A model generated the notes under the pieces. The model was given only the letters and a program-made list of their open reading frames with translations. It was not told the origin of the DNA and did not search any database. From Bradyrhizobium murdochi (GTDB lineage Bacteria; Pseudomonadota; Alphaproteobacteria; Rhizobiales; Xanthobacteraceae): 42,220 nucleotides of DNA. The stretch lies in NCBI RefSeq assembly GCF_000472965.1, contig NZ_AXAU01000035.1:1-42220 (forward strand), written 5' to 3'. Positions 35,202-42,220 of the stretch are shown here, in pieces. Positions within the stretch are counted from its first letter, which is position 1. The number at the start of each line of letters is the position of its first letter. The translations under genes and the position numbers were made by a program.

Positions 35202-35963
35202 TCATCTTGCCAAAATGCGCTCTGCGATGCGCAGATCTTCGGGGCTGTCGATCTCGTACCATCTGAGAGCGTCGCAACGCGCCGCTGCGAGCTTTAGGCC
35301 GCGCCTTTCCACCAGATATGCAAGAAGCTCCTCGATGTAGGCCTGAGTAGCTCCGGAGCCGATGATATCGTCCAGCCCTGGAACGATCGTTGCCCTGAGA
35401 GTCCGCGCCGAGAATCGTAGCAGGTTCATCGTCTTGAATAGTCTAGGATCATCCCCAACAAGGTTTGCTGCGGTTTGCTTCATGCGGAAACCTGAGATCA
35501 AACCGCTATCCGACAACAGAACTGCTGAGCCTTCCATCGATTCATTGAAGGGAGCTACTGCAGCCACATCGGTGGCCTCTCCGATCATCAGATAGCGCAA
35601 CACATCCCTCTCGAAAAAAACATCGCCCTCGAGAAGAAAGCAGTCTCCGGAAAGAAGCGCGTCGCGCGCCAGCCACAGGGAATAGGCGCTGCCGGTCCTG
35701 CCGAAGACGGTCGACTCGACATACTTGATTTCGAGCTCGCCAAAGCGGCTGCCGCAGGCATATTGAATCGCGTCCTTCCGGTAACCGACGACGATCGTCA
35801 CCTCTTCCACTCCGACGGCTTGCAGATTGCGCAGAGCGTTGTGAAGGATCGGAGTGCCGTTGACTTTGACCAGCGGCTTCGGGCGCAGATTGGTCAGCGG
35901 ACGCAGGCGGGAGCCCAAGCCGGCCGCGAGAATAACGGCATTCTTGGGAGCATTGGTAGTCAT
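35202..35963 (-). CDS. NTP transferase, LicC/PntC-like cytidylyltransferase
   Basis: A 253-residue nucleotidyltransferase with the signature VILAAGLGSRLRPLTNLRPK and PLVKVNG, then VTIVVGYRKDAI, AYSLWLARDALL and the metal/nucleotide site LLEGDVFFERDVL. This set is typical of CTP:phosphocholine (LicC) and CTP:2-aminoethylphosphonate (PntC) cytidylyltransferases. PntC-type enzymes activate phosphonates as CMP esters for transfer to lipids or glycans. ATG 35963 is used because GGAAGGG precedes it at good distance; ATG 35978 lies inside that site's upstream codons. A PEP mutase gene upstream and a CDP-alcohol transferase downstream support the phosphonate role. Confidence 0.8.
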   Translation of the reverse strand: MTTNAPKNAVILAAGLGSRLRPLTNLRPKPLVKVNGTPILHNALRNLQAVGVEEVTIVVGYRKDAIQYACGSRFGELEIKYVESTVFGRTGSAYSLWLARDALLSGDCFLLEGDVFFERDVLRYLMIGEATDVAAVAPFNESMEGSAVLLSDSGLISGFRMKQTAANLVGDDPRLFKTMNLLRFSARTLRATIVPGLDDIIGSGATQAYIEELLAYLVERRGLKLAAARCDALRWYEIDSPEDLRIAERILAR

Positions 35964-36383
35964 TTCATTCCCTTCCATCGTCGCGGGATTCCCGCCAAGT
36001 CATTCCGAGGCGCTGAGGAGTCGATGAGCAGCCTCAGGCCGTCTCTATGGTTGCTGCGGTGGCGTGAAGGCTGCCGGAGTCCTTGGAAATGCGAGCCTAC
36101 GGTTCAAAGGACATAAATCATGGTGTTCGTCGGTCGTTCTGAAAAAGAAATGAGCTCGTGGTTGTTCTTCGGTGCCTGGTCATAGGGATAGATGAACAGA
36201 TCGAGCCAAGAGAGGGCAGGACTACACAGTGCGGCCGCGTAAGGTCTGTTACGCCATTTGACGACGTTCCAATAGTAGCGAAGCAAAGAATGCCTCGATA
36301 GATTGCAGTGGAGCGTGACGATAGCGCAGGCGGTCGCATCGCAGCAGTCCTTCGAGAACGACTATGTTGTTGTGTGGGTGACA
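35964..36383. other. Stretch between mutase and NTP transferase, unassigned
   Basis: About 420 bp. A 60-codon minus-strand frame (36104-36286, containing LRYYWNVVKWRNRPYAAAL) is open, but has no recognised family or ribosome binding site. No decarboxylase or reductase fragment was seen here. Confidence 0.35.
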
Positions 36384-37322
36384 CTATTGCCATGGGTCAG
36401 GGAGGTGGAGATAGCGCGCTTCCGCACGGGCGAGTTCGTCGTACCTCAATAAATCGAAGACTTCGTCGAGGGGCGCGATATCTGGCTCAATGCCAGCAAC
36501 GCCGTCCTCGGCGATAATGCGGCCGCAGACGTGCCGCATTGCCGCTATTGCAGCTCGCATGGAGTGGTTGGCCCAAATCACTGTGGAGATGCCGGCATCA
36601 CGATATGCAGAGACCGGTGTTCGATAGTATTTCGTTGGAACGATTACGACAGGCAGGCAGTTCTGCCAGGAACTCGCGAACGAGAGGATCTCGTCCGCGG
36701 TGCTCTTGCGTGAGTGAATGAGGATCGCGTCGGCACCCGCGGCCGCGTACGCGCTAGCGCGTAAAACTGCTTCGTCCATTCCATGGCCGGCGATCAGCGC
36801 TTCGATTCGGGCTACGAGAACCAAGTCGTCCGCGACTGTATCCTTCACTGCCCGCAGACGGCCGGAGAATTCGTCGATATCGGCTAGGGGATGTCGATCG
36901 CCAACAAACGAGTTCATCTTCGGAAAACAGCTGTCCTCCAGCGCAATCCCGGCAGCGCCACGCTGACGGAGTTTGCGCGCCAAGAGACGCGCATTGTTGA
37001 AATTCCCGAAGCCGCCATCGCCATCAACGAGCACGGGCAGCTCCGTCGAGTCCACGATGCGCTCAACCACGTCGACGAGTTGGTTCCAAGACGCTTCGTT
37101 GGCATCGCGGTAGCCGAGAGAGCAGGCAATCGACAGGCCCGACGCCCACAGACCTTTAAAGCCTGCCCGCTTGGCGATTACGCCGGAGAGCGCATCATGA
37201 GCTTCCATGAGGAAGGAGAGCTCGCGGTTGGAGCAAATCTCATGGCGCAGCATTTCCGCAAGTGAGGAGGCAGCGCATCGATCAGGGCCGTTGGCGAGAA
37301 AAGATTGTGATTGATCTTGCAT
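36384..37322 (-). CDS. Phosphoenolpyruvate mutase (phosphonate biosynthesis)
   Basis: A 312-residue PEP mutase/isocitrate lyase-superfamily enzyme. It shows FKGLWASGLSIACSLGYRD, the metal ligands Asp100 and Asp102 in LVDGDGGFGNFNNAR, the active loop EDSCFPKMNSF at 129-139 and the late signature VIVPTKYYRTP...VIWANHSMRA, all typical of true PEP mutases. These rearrange PEP to phosphonopyruvate, the first step of nearly all C-P bond synthesis. The loop Lys135 and Asn137 are kept, but the Lys after ED in the classic EDK-x5-NS motif is Ser131. ATG 37322 has AAGGAG five bases upstream. A lux-box-like palindrome lies ~130 bp upstream. The N-terminal ~30 residues are longer than usual. Confidence 0.83.
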   Translation of the reverse strand: MQDQSQSFLANGPDRCAASSLAEMLRHEICSNRELSFLMEAHDALSGVIAKRAGFKGLWASGLSIACSLGYRDANEASWNQLVDVVERIVDSTELPVLVDGDGGFGNFNNARLLARKLRQRGAAGIALEDSCFPKMNSFVGDRHPLADIDEFSGRLRAVKDTVADDLVLVARIEALIAGHGMDEAVLRASAYAAAGADAILIHSRKSTADEILSFASSWQNCLPVVIVPTKYYRTPVSAYRDAGISTVIWANHSMRAAIAAMRHVCGRIIAEDGVAGIEPDIAPLDEVFDLLRYDELARAEARYLHLPDPWQ

Positions 37323-37449
37323 GCCACTCCTTGCAGGTGCGTTGGACCGGCCGGACGTTCAGGGCTGCTTCGTTCAGTTCTTGATCGAGGCAAGCCGCTC
37401 CGGCAATCCGCAGCCCAACCGATAGGTGACATGCTTCTGTCATCTCGAT

Positions 37450-37471
37450 CAACTACTAGCGTTGGTAGTTG
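37450..37471. promoter_or_regulatory. lux-box-like palindrome, copy A
   Basis: Arms CAACTACTAGC and GTTGGTAGTTG give a 22 bp dyad, 9 of 11 positions matched, 128 bp before the PEP mutase start. The adjoining GGTGACATGCTTCTGTCATC is a second, shorter dyad conserved in copies B and C. If the box is centred near -42, the promoter would fire toward the mutase gene. Confidence 0.6.
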
Positions 37472-37856
37472 ACTGGGGTCGCAACGTGTTGCACGTCGCA
37501 ATAGGATGCCGCGGGAGTCGAGGCTAAGCTAAGCCTTAACAATCACAAGATGTTCGATCGTTGGTGGCGGAAATTCAAAGCGCACTCGCTAAACCATCGG
37601 CAAACCTCATCAGATCAGCACTTCTTGGCTGCTCGACGTCGAGTACGATCCGACATCTCCATCTCCACCTGCTCCTGGCGATGCGAAGCGTTATCCAAGG
37701 CGAGTGGGGAAATGGTTTTGGTCCTCGTGAACGCTGCGGCCGCTCACCTTGTGTTACGCGCCACGCTCTCACGCAGATAAGGGAAGAACTATCGCATCGT
37801 AGCCCGCGGTCTTCTTGATCTACATCAACTAATGTCGCGGCTGCTGCAAACGGCGA
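37472..37856. other. Intergenic stretch, divergent promoters
   Basis: Lies between the mutase promoter (minus strand) and the fix promoter (plus strand). The first ~100 bp are shared with 1299-1400. No supported gene; open frames here lack family features. Confidence 0.4.
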
Positions 37857-37872
37857 TGTCGCATTTGCGACC
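37857..37872 (+). promoter_or_regulatory. Probable NifA upstream activator site
   Basis: TGTCGCATTTGCGACC fits TGT-N10-ACA with one mismatch (ACC) and is internally dyad-symmetric. It lies about 95 bp upstream of the -24 element at 37968, the normal distance for NifA enhancer sites. Confidence 0.5.
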
Positions 37873-37967
37873 ATGTCGTAATTGCATCTGATCGCCTATC
37901 GTGCCCAATCGATCGCCAATTCTCTCAAGCATTTGTCTCAACGCCAGATTCTCGCGAGCGCCGCAAC

Positions 37968-37983
37968 TGGTACGAGCCTTGCT
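37968..37983 (+). promoter_or_regulatory. Sigma-54 (-24/-12) promoter of fix genes
   Basis: TGGTACGAGCCTTGCT matches the -24/-12 consensus TGGYACG-N4-TTGCW at every defined position, with the required GG-N10-GC spacing, and ends about 38 bp before the fixA start at 38022. Confidence 0.85.
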
Positions 37984-38021
37984 GTTCCGATCCCAGGTTC
38001 TCGGAACTTGTGGAGTAGGGC

Positions 38022-38465
38022 ATGCACGGTATCGTCTGCATTAAGCAGGCTTCCAATTTCGCTCAGATCCGCGTGCGCGTCGTGGCCAACGACTCCATGT
38101 GCCACCGGGAGGCCGACCATTATCAACGTCTACGATCTGTTCGCGCGGCGAGCAGTGCCGGAGCTAAGCGCCGAGTGCGGCGGCGAGATAACCGTGCTCA
38201 TCGATGGCCGCCGAGCCCTACGCAAGGCACTGACCTTCGACGGCGACTACATCGTGCGGTCATTGATTGCGTATTCGCCAGGACGGCACACTGGCGGGCA
38301 GTTATGCGTTGGCGACCGCAATCCGCAAGACTGGGAGGGAGGATGGTCCGGCTGGTGTCACTTTCACTGACAAGCAGACGATCGACGGCGACACCGCAAA
38401 GGTCGAATTCGGCATTGCGAAGCGGCCCGGCCTGCTGCAGCTCACTTGCGTCGCTATACCCACCA
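38022..38465 (+). pseudogene. fixA: fixA (electron transfer flavoprotein beta) remnant
   Basis: ATG 38022 begins MHGIVCIKQASNFAQIRVRV, then the frame shifts; other frames continue RPTIINVYDLFARRAVPE, GGEITVLIDGRRALRKALTF, then SYALATAIRKTG and TDKQTIDGDTAKVEFGIAKR. These match FixA in order. The 3' third is deleted where fixB sequence begins. FixA with FixB, FixC and FixX feeds electrons to nitrogenase; this copy cannot be functional. Confidence 0.85.
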
Positions 38466-38509
38466 TTAAGGCGGAGCAGCACTCCATTCGTGCCGGACTG
38501 CGAATCCGC

Positions 38510-38903
38510 AAACGTCAATCTCGCGTATGCCGATGTCGTGGTCGCCGAGGGTCTTGGGCTCCGATCGGCCAAAAAGTTTCAAATGGTGCGCCAGTTTGCC
38601 GCTTTCCTTCGCGCCGAATATGGCTGCTCAGGTCCGCTGGCGCAGAAGGCCTGGATCACCTCCGCCCGGCAGATCGGTCACGCCGGCAAGATCATCCGGC
38701 CAAAGCTCTTTATCGCGGCCGGCTTTTCCGGCGCGATCCTGCATCGGGTCGACGTTAAGGGCGCCGACCTGATCGTCGCCATTAGCATCGAGAAGAACGC
38801 GCCGATCTTCGAACTCGCCCATGTTGGTAGTGACGCGAACCGGCTGCTGGGAGCGCCGATGATGGCCGCCTTCGCGCGCGTCTGCGGCCGTATTCGTGCG
38901 TTC
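38510..38903 (+). pseudogene. fixB: fixB (electron transfer flavoprotein alpha) 3' remnant
   Basis: The frame reads VNLAYADVVVAEGLGLRSAK, AWITSARQIGHAGKIIRPKL, FIAAGFSGAILHRVDVKGAD and IVAISIEKNAPIFELAHVG, the FAD-binding C-terminal domain of FixB. The N-terminal ~200 residues are absent, fused directly to truncated fixA. The end runs into frame-shifted sequence. Confidence 0.85.
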
Positions 38904-38924
38904 AGATCGCGAGCTAGAGGAAGC

Positions 38925-39158
38925 TGTCGCGATCGAGGTAAGGTTCGACGCCATCGTGGTCGGCGCCGGGATAGCCGGCATGCCTGGCTACCTATGGCCA
39001 AGTTGGACATGAAGGCGTTTCGGCCCAAGCGCGGCGAATATTCGCCAGCGCCCAGTGCCGCTGCACGATCCGTGGCCACCGGTTTTCGAAGGGGATCATG
39101 CATAAGCAAGAGACTGAAGCCTTGCGCTCTAATCGTGGACACCAACTACGGAGACTGA
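38925..39158 (+). pseudogene. fixC: fixC (flavoprotein quinone oxidoreductase) remnant
   Basis: A short stretch encodes VRFDAIVVGAGIAGMPGYL, the N-terminal FAD-binding (GxGxxG-type) start of FixC, followed almost at once by unrelated or C-terminal sequence. More than 300 of ~435 residues are missing. The assignment rests on the dinucleotide fold and its place between fixB and fixX. Confidence 0.7.
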
Positions 39159-39161
39159 AAG

Positions 39162-39447
39162 ATGCATATCGAGCCCTCAGTGAGCCTCGAAGAGAAGCTG
39201 TTCTACAACCGCAATCACATCGATCTCGGTCGTTCCCATACCGGGGTCCGCGCGCACAATGCCGTCACCGCAGCTGCTTACGCTCGTGAAAGTCGGCCCC
39301 GCGCGTCGCTTCGAGCCGAAGGCCAAGTGCGACGTGGAGATCACCCTCAACGGCTGCATCGAATGCGATACCCACCGCGTCGTTGGCGAGCCCTCTGGCG
39401 ACATGAAGTGGAGCTATCAGTGCCACGGTTATGGTGTGCTGTTCTAA
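39162..39447 (+). pseudogene. fixX: fixX (ferredoxin-like) with lost Fe-S ligands
   Basis: ATG 39162 starts MHIEPSVSLEEKLFYNRNHI, then a frameshift near 39255 leads to MPSPQLLTLVKVGPARRFEP and NGCIECDTHRVVGEPSGDMK ending in YGVLF. This is FixX in order. The cluster ligands are gone: the CPARCY motif is GPARRF, and of the CxECGTCRxxCE motif only the first two Cys remain (CIECDTHRVVGE). The copy is inactive. Confidence 0.85.
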
Positions 39448-39678
39448 CTTAAGTGAGAGTGGCGCTGCAGCTGACGGTTTGGATTGACCTGTCCCTTCTG
39501 GGAGCCTGCTGGGAGAGGTCAACGAATTCGGGAATAGCATTTGCCGAAGCGCGCGAGTGTTCAGGCTGGATGAAGAGCGGAGCAATGGCTTCGCTGAGCG
39601 AATAAAACTAGACTCCGCTTAAGACACTCAATCGAACGGCGCAATAGCGGCCTCTTGGCTGCCCTCGTGAGTCGCCAC

Positions 39679-40395
39679 ATGGACTTATTCAGCTTCATCG
39701 AATGCGCGAAGCAAACGCGCTCTATTAAAGCGCTGTTCGATCTTCTTGTGACCTGTGCGAGCGAGGAAGGCTTCAGTGAAGTCGCTTACGGAGCGCTTAC
39801 CTTCGCGGAGCCGCCTCGTCTACCGTGGTACCTACCGCCTACGGGGACCGTGAACTTCCCGCCAGACTGGTGCCGCCGTTATTTTGAACGCAATTACCGT
39901 ATCATCGACCCGGTGGTCAGGCGGACACCAACGCTTCCGGGGCCGTTTGTTTGGGACGAACTCGCCAAACTGGAACCCGGCGAGAAGCGCGTACTAGACG
40001 AGGCCAAAGAGGCAGGTCTGAAGCATGGCATGAGTGTGCCATTGTTTGGGGCATTGGGCCGAATATCGGTGGTATCTTTTGCATCCCCATTCGACGAGGC
40101 CGATCCTCAGTATCGTATGAGTCACCTCAGAACACTGGCCTGGCACTTTCATAATGCCCTTGCGGAGATCGCGCCGCCCTCCGATAGCGGCTGTAACGGG
40201 AAACTTACCCTGTCTGAGCGCGAAAAAGACTGCCTGCGCTGGGTGGCAGAGGGAAAATCGTCTTGGGAAATTGGGAAGATCCTGAAGGTCAGCGAGAATA
40301 CAGTCAATTTTCATCTTAAGAACGCGATACGCAAACTGGGTACGACGAATCGCACCCAGGCCGCCGTAAAGGCGATTAGCCTCAATCTCATTTGA
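39679..40395 (+). CDS. LuxR-family regulator with autoinducer-binding domain
   Basis: A 238-residue protein. The autoinducer-binding domain has Trp64, Tyr68, Asp77, Pro78, Trp92 and Gly117 at the conserved pocket positions (PPDWCRRYF, IIDPVV, FVWDEL, KHGMSVP). Residues ~178-235 form the LuxR helix-turn-helix (LTLSEREKDCLRWVAEGKSS, ENTVNFHLKNAIRKLG). ATG 39679 gives a normal N-terminus; an in-frame TTG at 39655 is possible. Like the LuxR protein at 5190-5918 it has no partner synthase here. It lies close to the mutase operon and its boxes. Target and ligand are inferred. Confidence 0.88.
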   Translation: MDLFSFIECAKQTRSIKALFDLLVTCASEEGFSEVAYGALTFAEPPRLPWYLPPTGTVNFPPDWCRRYFERNYRIIDPVVRRTPTLPGPFVWDELAKLEPGEKRVLDEAKEAGLKHGMSVPLFGALGRISVVSFASPFDEADPQYRMSHLRTLAWHFHNALAEIAPPSDSGCNGKLTLSEREKDCLRWVAEGKSSWEIGKILKVSENTVNFHLKNAIRKLGTTNRTQAAVKAISLNLI

Positions 40396-40612
40396 ATTCT
40401 AGGCGGCGCCAGCGCTGGCAATTGGATGCTAACTGACCTGAGCGTATGGCGTCCGCTCGCAGGTTTCTCCATGGCATGACGATCCAATCTCGTTGAGAAT
40501 AGCAGCGAGCTGGATGACGCATCGATAATAATGACAAAAGGCCTGCGCCATCGCCCACGAATTGGCCGCCGCTGGTTCGTGGGCTGTCGCATTTCTGGGA
40601 CCGCACGGCTTC

Positions 40613-40628
40613 TGTCAGGTTCAAGACG
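40613..40628 (+). promoter_or_regulatory. Possible NifA upstream activator site
   Basis: TGTCAGGTTCAAGACG fits TGT-N10-ACA with one mismatch, about 70 bp upstream of the -24 element at 40698. Confidence 0.35.
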
Positions 40629-40697
40629 CTTAACATTATCCGCTGGTGCAATTGCTTTGAAGGTTAAATCAGCAGCTTAGTTTTTGCCGAGCGCCAC

Positions 40698-40713
40698 TGG
40701 CACGGCGGTTGCT
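40698..40713 (+). promoter_or_regulatory. Sigma-54 (-24/-12) promoter of peroxidase gene
   Basis: TGGCACGGCGGTTGCT is a perfect match to TGGCACG-N4-TTGCW with GG-N10-GC spacing, 87 bp before the GTG start of the cytochrome c peroxidase gene. Confidence 0.88.
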
Positions 40714-40800
40714 AGTAGATGCAGCCATCACTCGGGCAAGCGTGAGTGCGTGACATGAACAGGGACGATGCCGTCCTGTTTGGTGCCGATGAGAGGTATT

Positions 40801-41868
40801 GTGAAAAAGTTAGCGTGGGAGCTTCACCTTGTACGCAAGCTATCCGTTGCGGCCGTTGCAATGTTGGCCTCATCACAGGCTAGCCCCGAAGATGATTGGA
40901 TGAGAGCTGCTAGGCAGATTTTCAAACCGATCCCCTCGATCGTGCCTGCTGTGAAGGACAATCCGGTCACCCACGACAAAGTCGAACTCGGCAAGATGCT
41001 GTTCTTCGATCCGCGGCTGTCAGCCAGCGGGATCATCAGCTGCAATAGCTGCCATAATCTTGGTACGGGCGGAGTCGATGCCGGTCCGACCTCGGTCGGG
41101 CACGGCTGGCAGCAGGGTCCACGTCGGGCGCCAACTGTTTATAACGCGGTATTCAATCTGGCGCAGTTCTGGGATGGACGCGCCGCAGACCTCAAGGCGC
41201 AAGCTAAGGGACCCGTGCAGGCGCGTGTCGAAATGAACGCGACCCCAGATCATGTGCTCGATACGTTGAATTCGATGAGTGACTATGTGGTCATGTTCAA
41301 GAAGGCGTTCCCGAACGAGGCGTCGCCGGTCACCTTTGACAACTTCGCGAAGGCGATCGAGGCCTTTGAAGCGACTCTGATTACACCCGCTGCTCCATTC
41401 GATCAGTACCTTGAAGGCGATACGACTGCTCTCAATGATCAGCAGAAGGCAGGATTGAAGCTCTTCATTCAAACGGGGTGCTCCTCTTGTCACAACGGAA
41501 TCAACGTCGGCGGACAGGATTACTTCCCGTTCGGCGTGATCGAAAGACCGGGAGCAACCCTGCTTCCGGCGTCTGACAAGGGCCGATACGCGGTCACCAA
41601 GGCGGCCAGCGACGAGTACGTTTTCCGCGCCGCGCCGTTGCGCAACGTCGCGTTGCGGGCCCCATACTTCCATTCAGGCCAGGTTTGGAGCCTTAAGCAA
41701 GCGGTTGGCGTGATGGGTGAAACCCAGCTTGGCATCGAGCTCAGCGATAAGGAAAAGAACGATATTGTTGCGTTTCTGAATTCGCTGACTGGTCAGCTGC
41801 CTAAGATTCAGTATCCGAAATTGCCCACACGTACCGACGCGACGCCGCGGCCCTCTTTAGGCAGATAG
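40801..41868 (+). CDS. Di-heme cytochrome c peroxidase (MauG/CcpA family)
   Basis: A 355-residue periplasmic protein with two c-type heme sites, CNSCH at 81-85 and CSSCH at 227-231, and the family pattern ELGKMLFFDPRLSASG, RRAPTVYNAVFN, FWDGRAADL and APYFHSGQVWSLKQAV. It begins with a signal peptide (residues ~1-28, hydrophobic LSVAAVAMLASSQA). GTG 40801 is preferred because AGAGG lies just before it; in-frame ATGs at 40768 and 40789 lack such a site. The enzyme reduces hydrogen peroxide with electrons from small cytochromes. The perfect sigma-54 promoter upstream suggests expression with the nitrogen-fixation regulon. Confidence 0.88.
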   Translation: MKKLAWELHLVRKLSVAAVAMLASSQASPEDDWMRAARQIFKPIPSIVPAVKDNPVTHDKVELGKMLFFDPRLSASGIISCNSCHNLGTGGVDAGPTSVGHGWQQGPRRAPTVYNAVFNLAQFWDGRAADLKAQAKGPVQARVEMNATPDHVLDTLNSMSDYVVMFKKAFPNEASPVTFDNFAKAIEAFEATLITPAAPFDQYLEGDTTALNDQQKAGLKLFIQTGCSSCHNGINVGGQDYFPFGVIERPGATLLPASDKGRYAVTKAASDEYVFRAAPLRNVALRAPYFHSGQVWSLKQAVGVMGETQLGIELSDKEKNDIVAFLNSLTGQLPKIQYPKLPTRTDATPRPSLGR

Positions 41869-41970
41869 CACGGTTCTTCAACCGTAGCGGGCATTGCGCT
41901 CTTTGAATGCAAAGGAACAAGGCGCAGGCGGCGGGTATCCATCCGAGCTAAGCCGCGGAGAGCGGATCAC

Positions 41971-42198
41971 CTATTGGGGCTCGGGGTTTTCCTTGTGTAT
42001 CCTGATGAGCTCGATCAGGTTCTCGATGCCGAAGTCGGTGAACGCCATGACGCCGTCGTCACCTATGCCATAAACCCAGATAACGCCGTCCTCTGTGTCC
42101 ATTCCGTTGGCCACGTCCCAGAGCCAGTCCTCGTCTTCGCCGAGGTCGTTTGCGACGCGACCGATTGTGAAGACGGCATGAACTTTGTTGACGTGCAT
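41971..42198 (-). CDS. Small acidic hypothetical protein
   Basis: A 75-residue acidic protein (GEDEDWLWDVANGMDTEDG, DGVMAFTDFGIENLIELIRI) with no signal peptide or membrane span. Codon use and the clean amphipathic composition suggest a real gene; the opposite-strand frame over the same bases is its shadow. It is reminiscent of short conserved rhizobial hypothetical proteins, but I assign no function. It converges with the peroxidase gene. Confidence 0.6.
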   Translation of the reverse strand: MHVNKVHAVFTIGRVANDLGEDEDWLWDVANGMDTEDGVIWVYGIGDDGVMAFTDFGIENLIELIRIHKENPEPQ

Positions 42199-42220
42199 GG
42201 CTATGCCGCCTGAGTGCAGG

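Noticed and set aside
38022..39158. A single 378-codon gene
   Set aside because: The open frame crosses remnants of fixA, fixB and fixC; it is a chance fusion created by deletions and frameshifts.
1..42220. CRISPR array, tRNA or rRNA genes, nod box or type III secretion box
   Set aside because: I looked for spaced short repeats, cloverleaf-like segments and these boxes by eye and found none I could support.

Overview
The window looks like an accessory, symbiosis-island-type segment of a rhizobial alphaproteobacterium, most likely Bradyrhizobium or a close relative. The reasons are decayed fixA, fixB, fixC and fixX genes behind a well-preserved sigma-54 promoter, a second sigma-54 promoter in front of a di-heme cytochrome c peroxidase, alphaproteobacterial gene style throughout, and a very high load of pseudogenes, partial duplications and insertion-sequence debris. 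No tRNA, rRNA, CRISPR array or replication origin was recognised.

Layout, left to right. (1) 0-1.3 kb: the end of an IS3-family element that has cut a UbiA-type prenyltransferase, then 5' scraps of an aminotransferase and a PEP mutase behind a palindromic box. (2) 2.1-4.55 kb, minus strand: a ubiquitin-like conjugation module (proline-rich micropeptide, E2-E1 fusion, JAMM protease). (3) 4.6-7.2 kb: a LuxR-type regulator between two degenerate ~450 bp repeats. (4) 7.3-8.9 kb: a DcaP-like porin. (5) 9.2-12.6 kb, minus strand: a LysR regulator and a two-gene operon for phosphonoalanine breakdown (transaminase plus phosphonopyruvate hydrolase). (6) 13.5-26.3 kb, plus strand: a tightly packed run with a Ugp-type ABC importer, a phosphodiesterase-superfamily hydrolase, a solute-binding protein, a MocR-type aminotransferase, an alpha/beta hydrolase and a hydantoinase A/B pair. 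(7) 37.3-26.5 kb, minus strand, convergent with (6): PEP mutase, cytidylyltransferase-like NTP transferase, aminotransferase, CDP-alcohol phosphatidyltransferase, an aminotransferase-acetyltransferase fusion, a methyltransferase, an AstE/AspA-type deacylase and a SelA-like PLP enzyme. (8) 38.0-42.2 kb: the fix remnants, a second LuxR-type regulator, the cytochrome c peroxidase and a small acidic hypothetical protein.

The most interesting reading is a linked make-and-use phosphonate system. Region 7 has a PEP mutase that should form the C-P bond, a transaminase, a nucleotidyl-activating enzyme and a lipid headgroup transferase, but no phosphonopyruvate decarboxylase. That points to a phosphonoalanine-type product, possibly a phosphonolipid. 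Region 5 encodes the matching catabolic steps, and region 6 an importer with a phosphoesterase. Near-identical ~22 bp lux-box-like palindromes precede the biosynthetic genes, and two LuxR-type regulators flank the whole block. No LuxI-type synthase is visible, so quorum or plant-signal control by solo LuxR proteins is an inference. All functional statements come from reading motifs and recalled family features; no database search was run.
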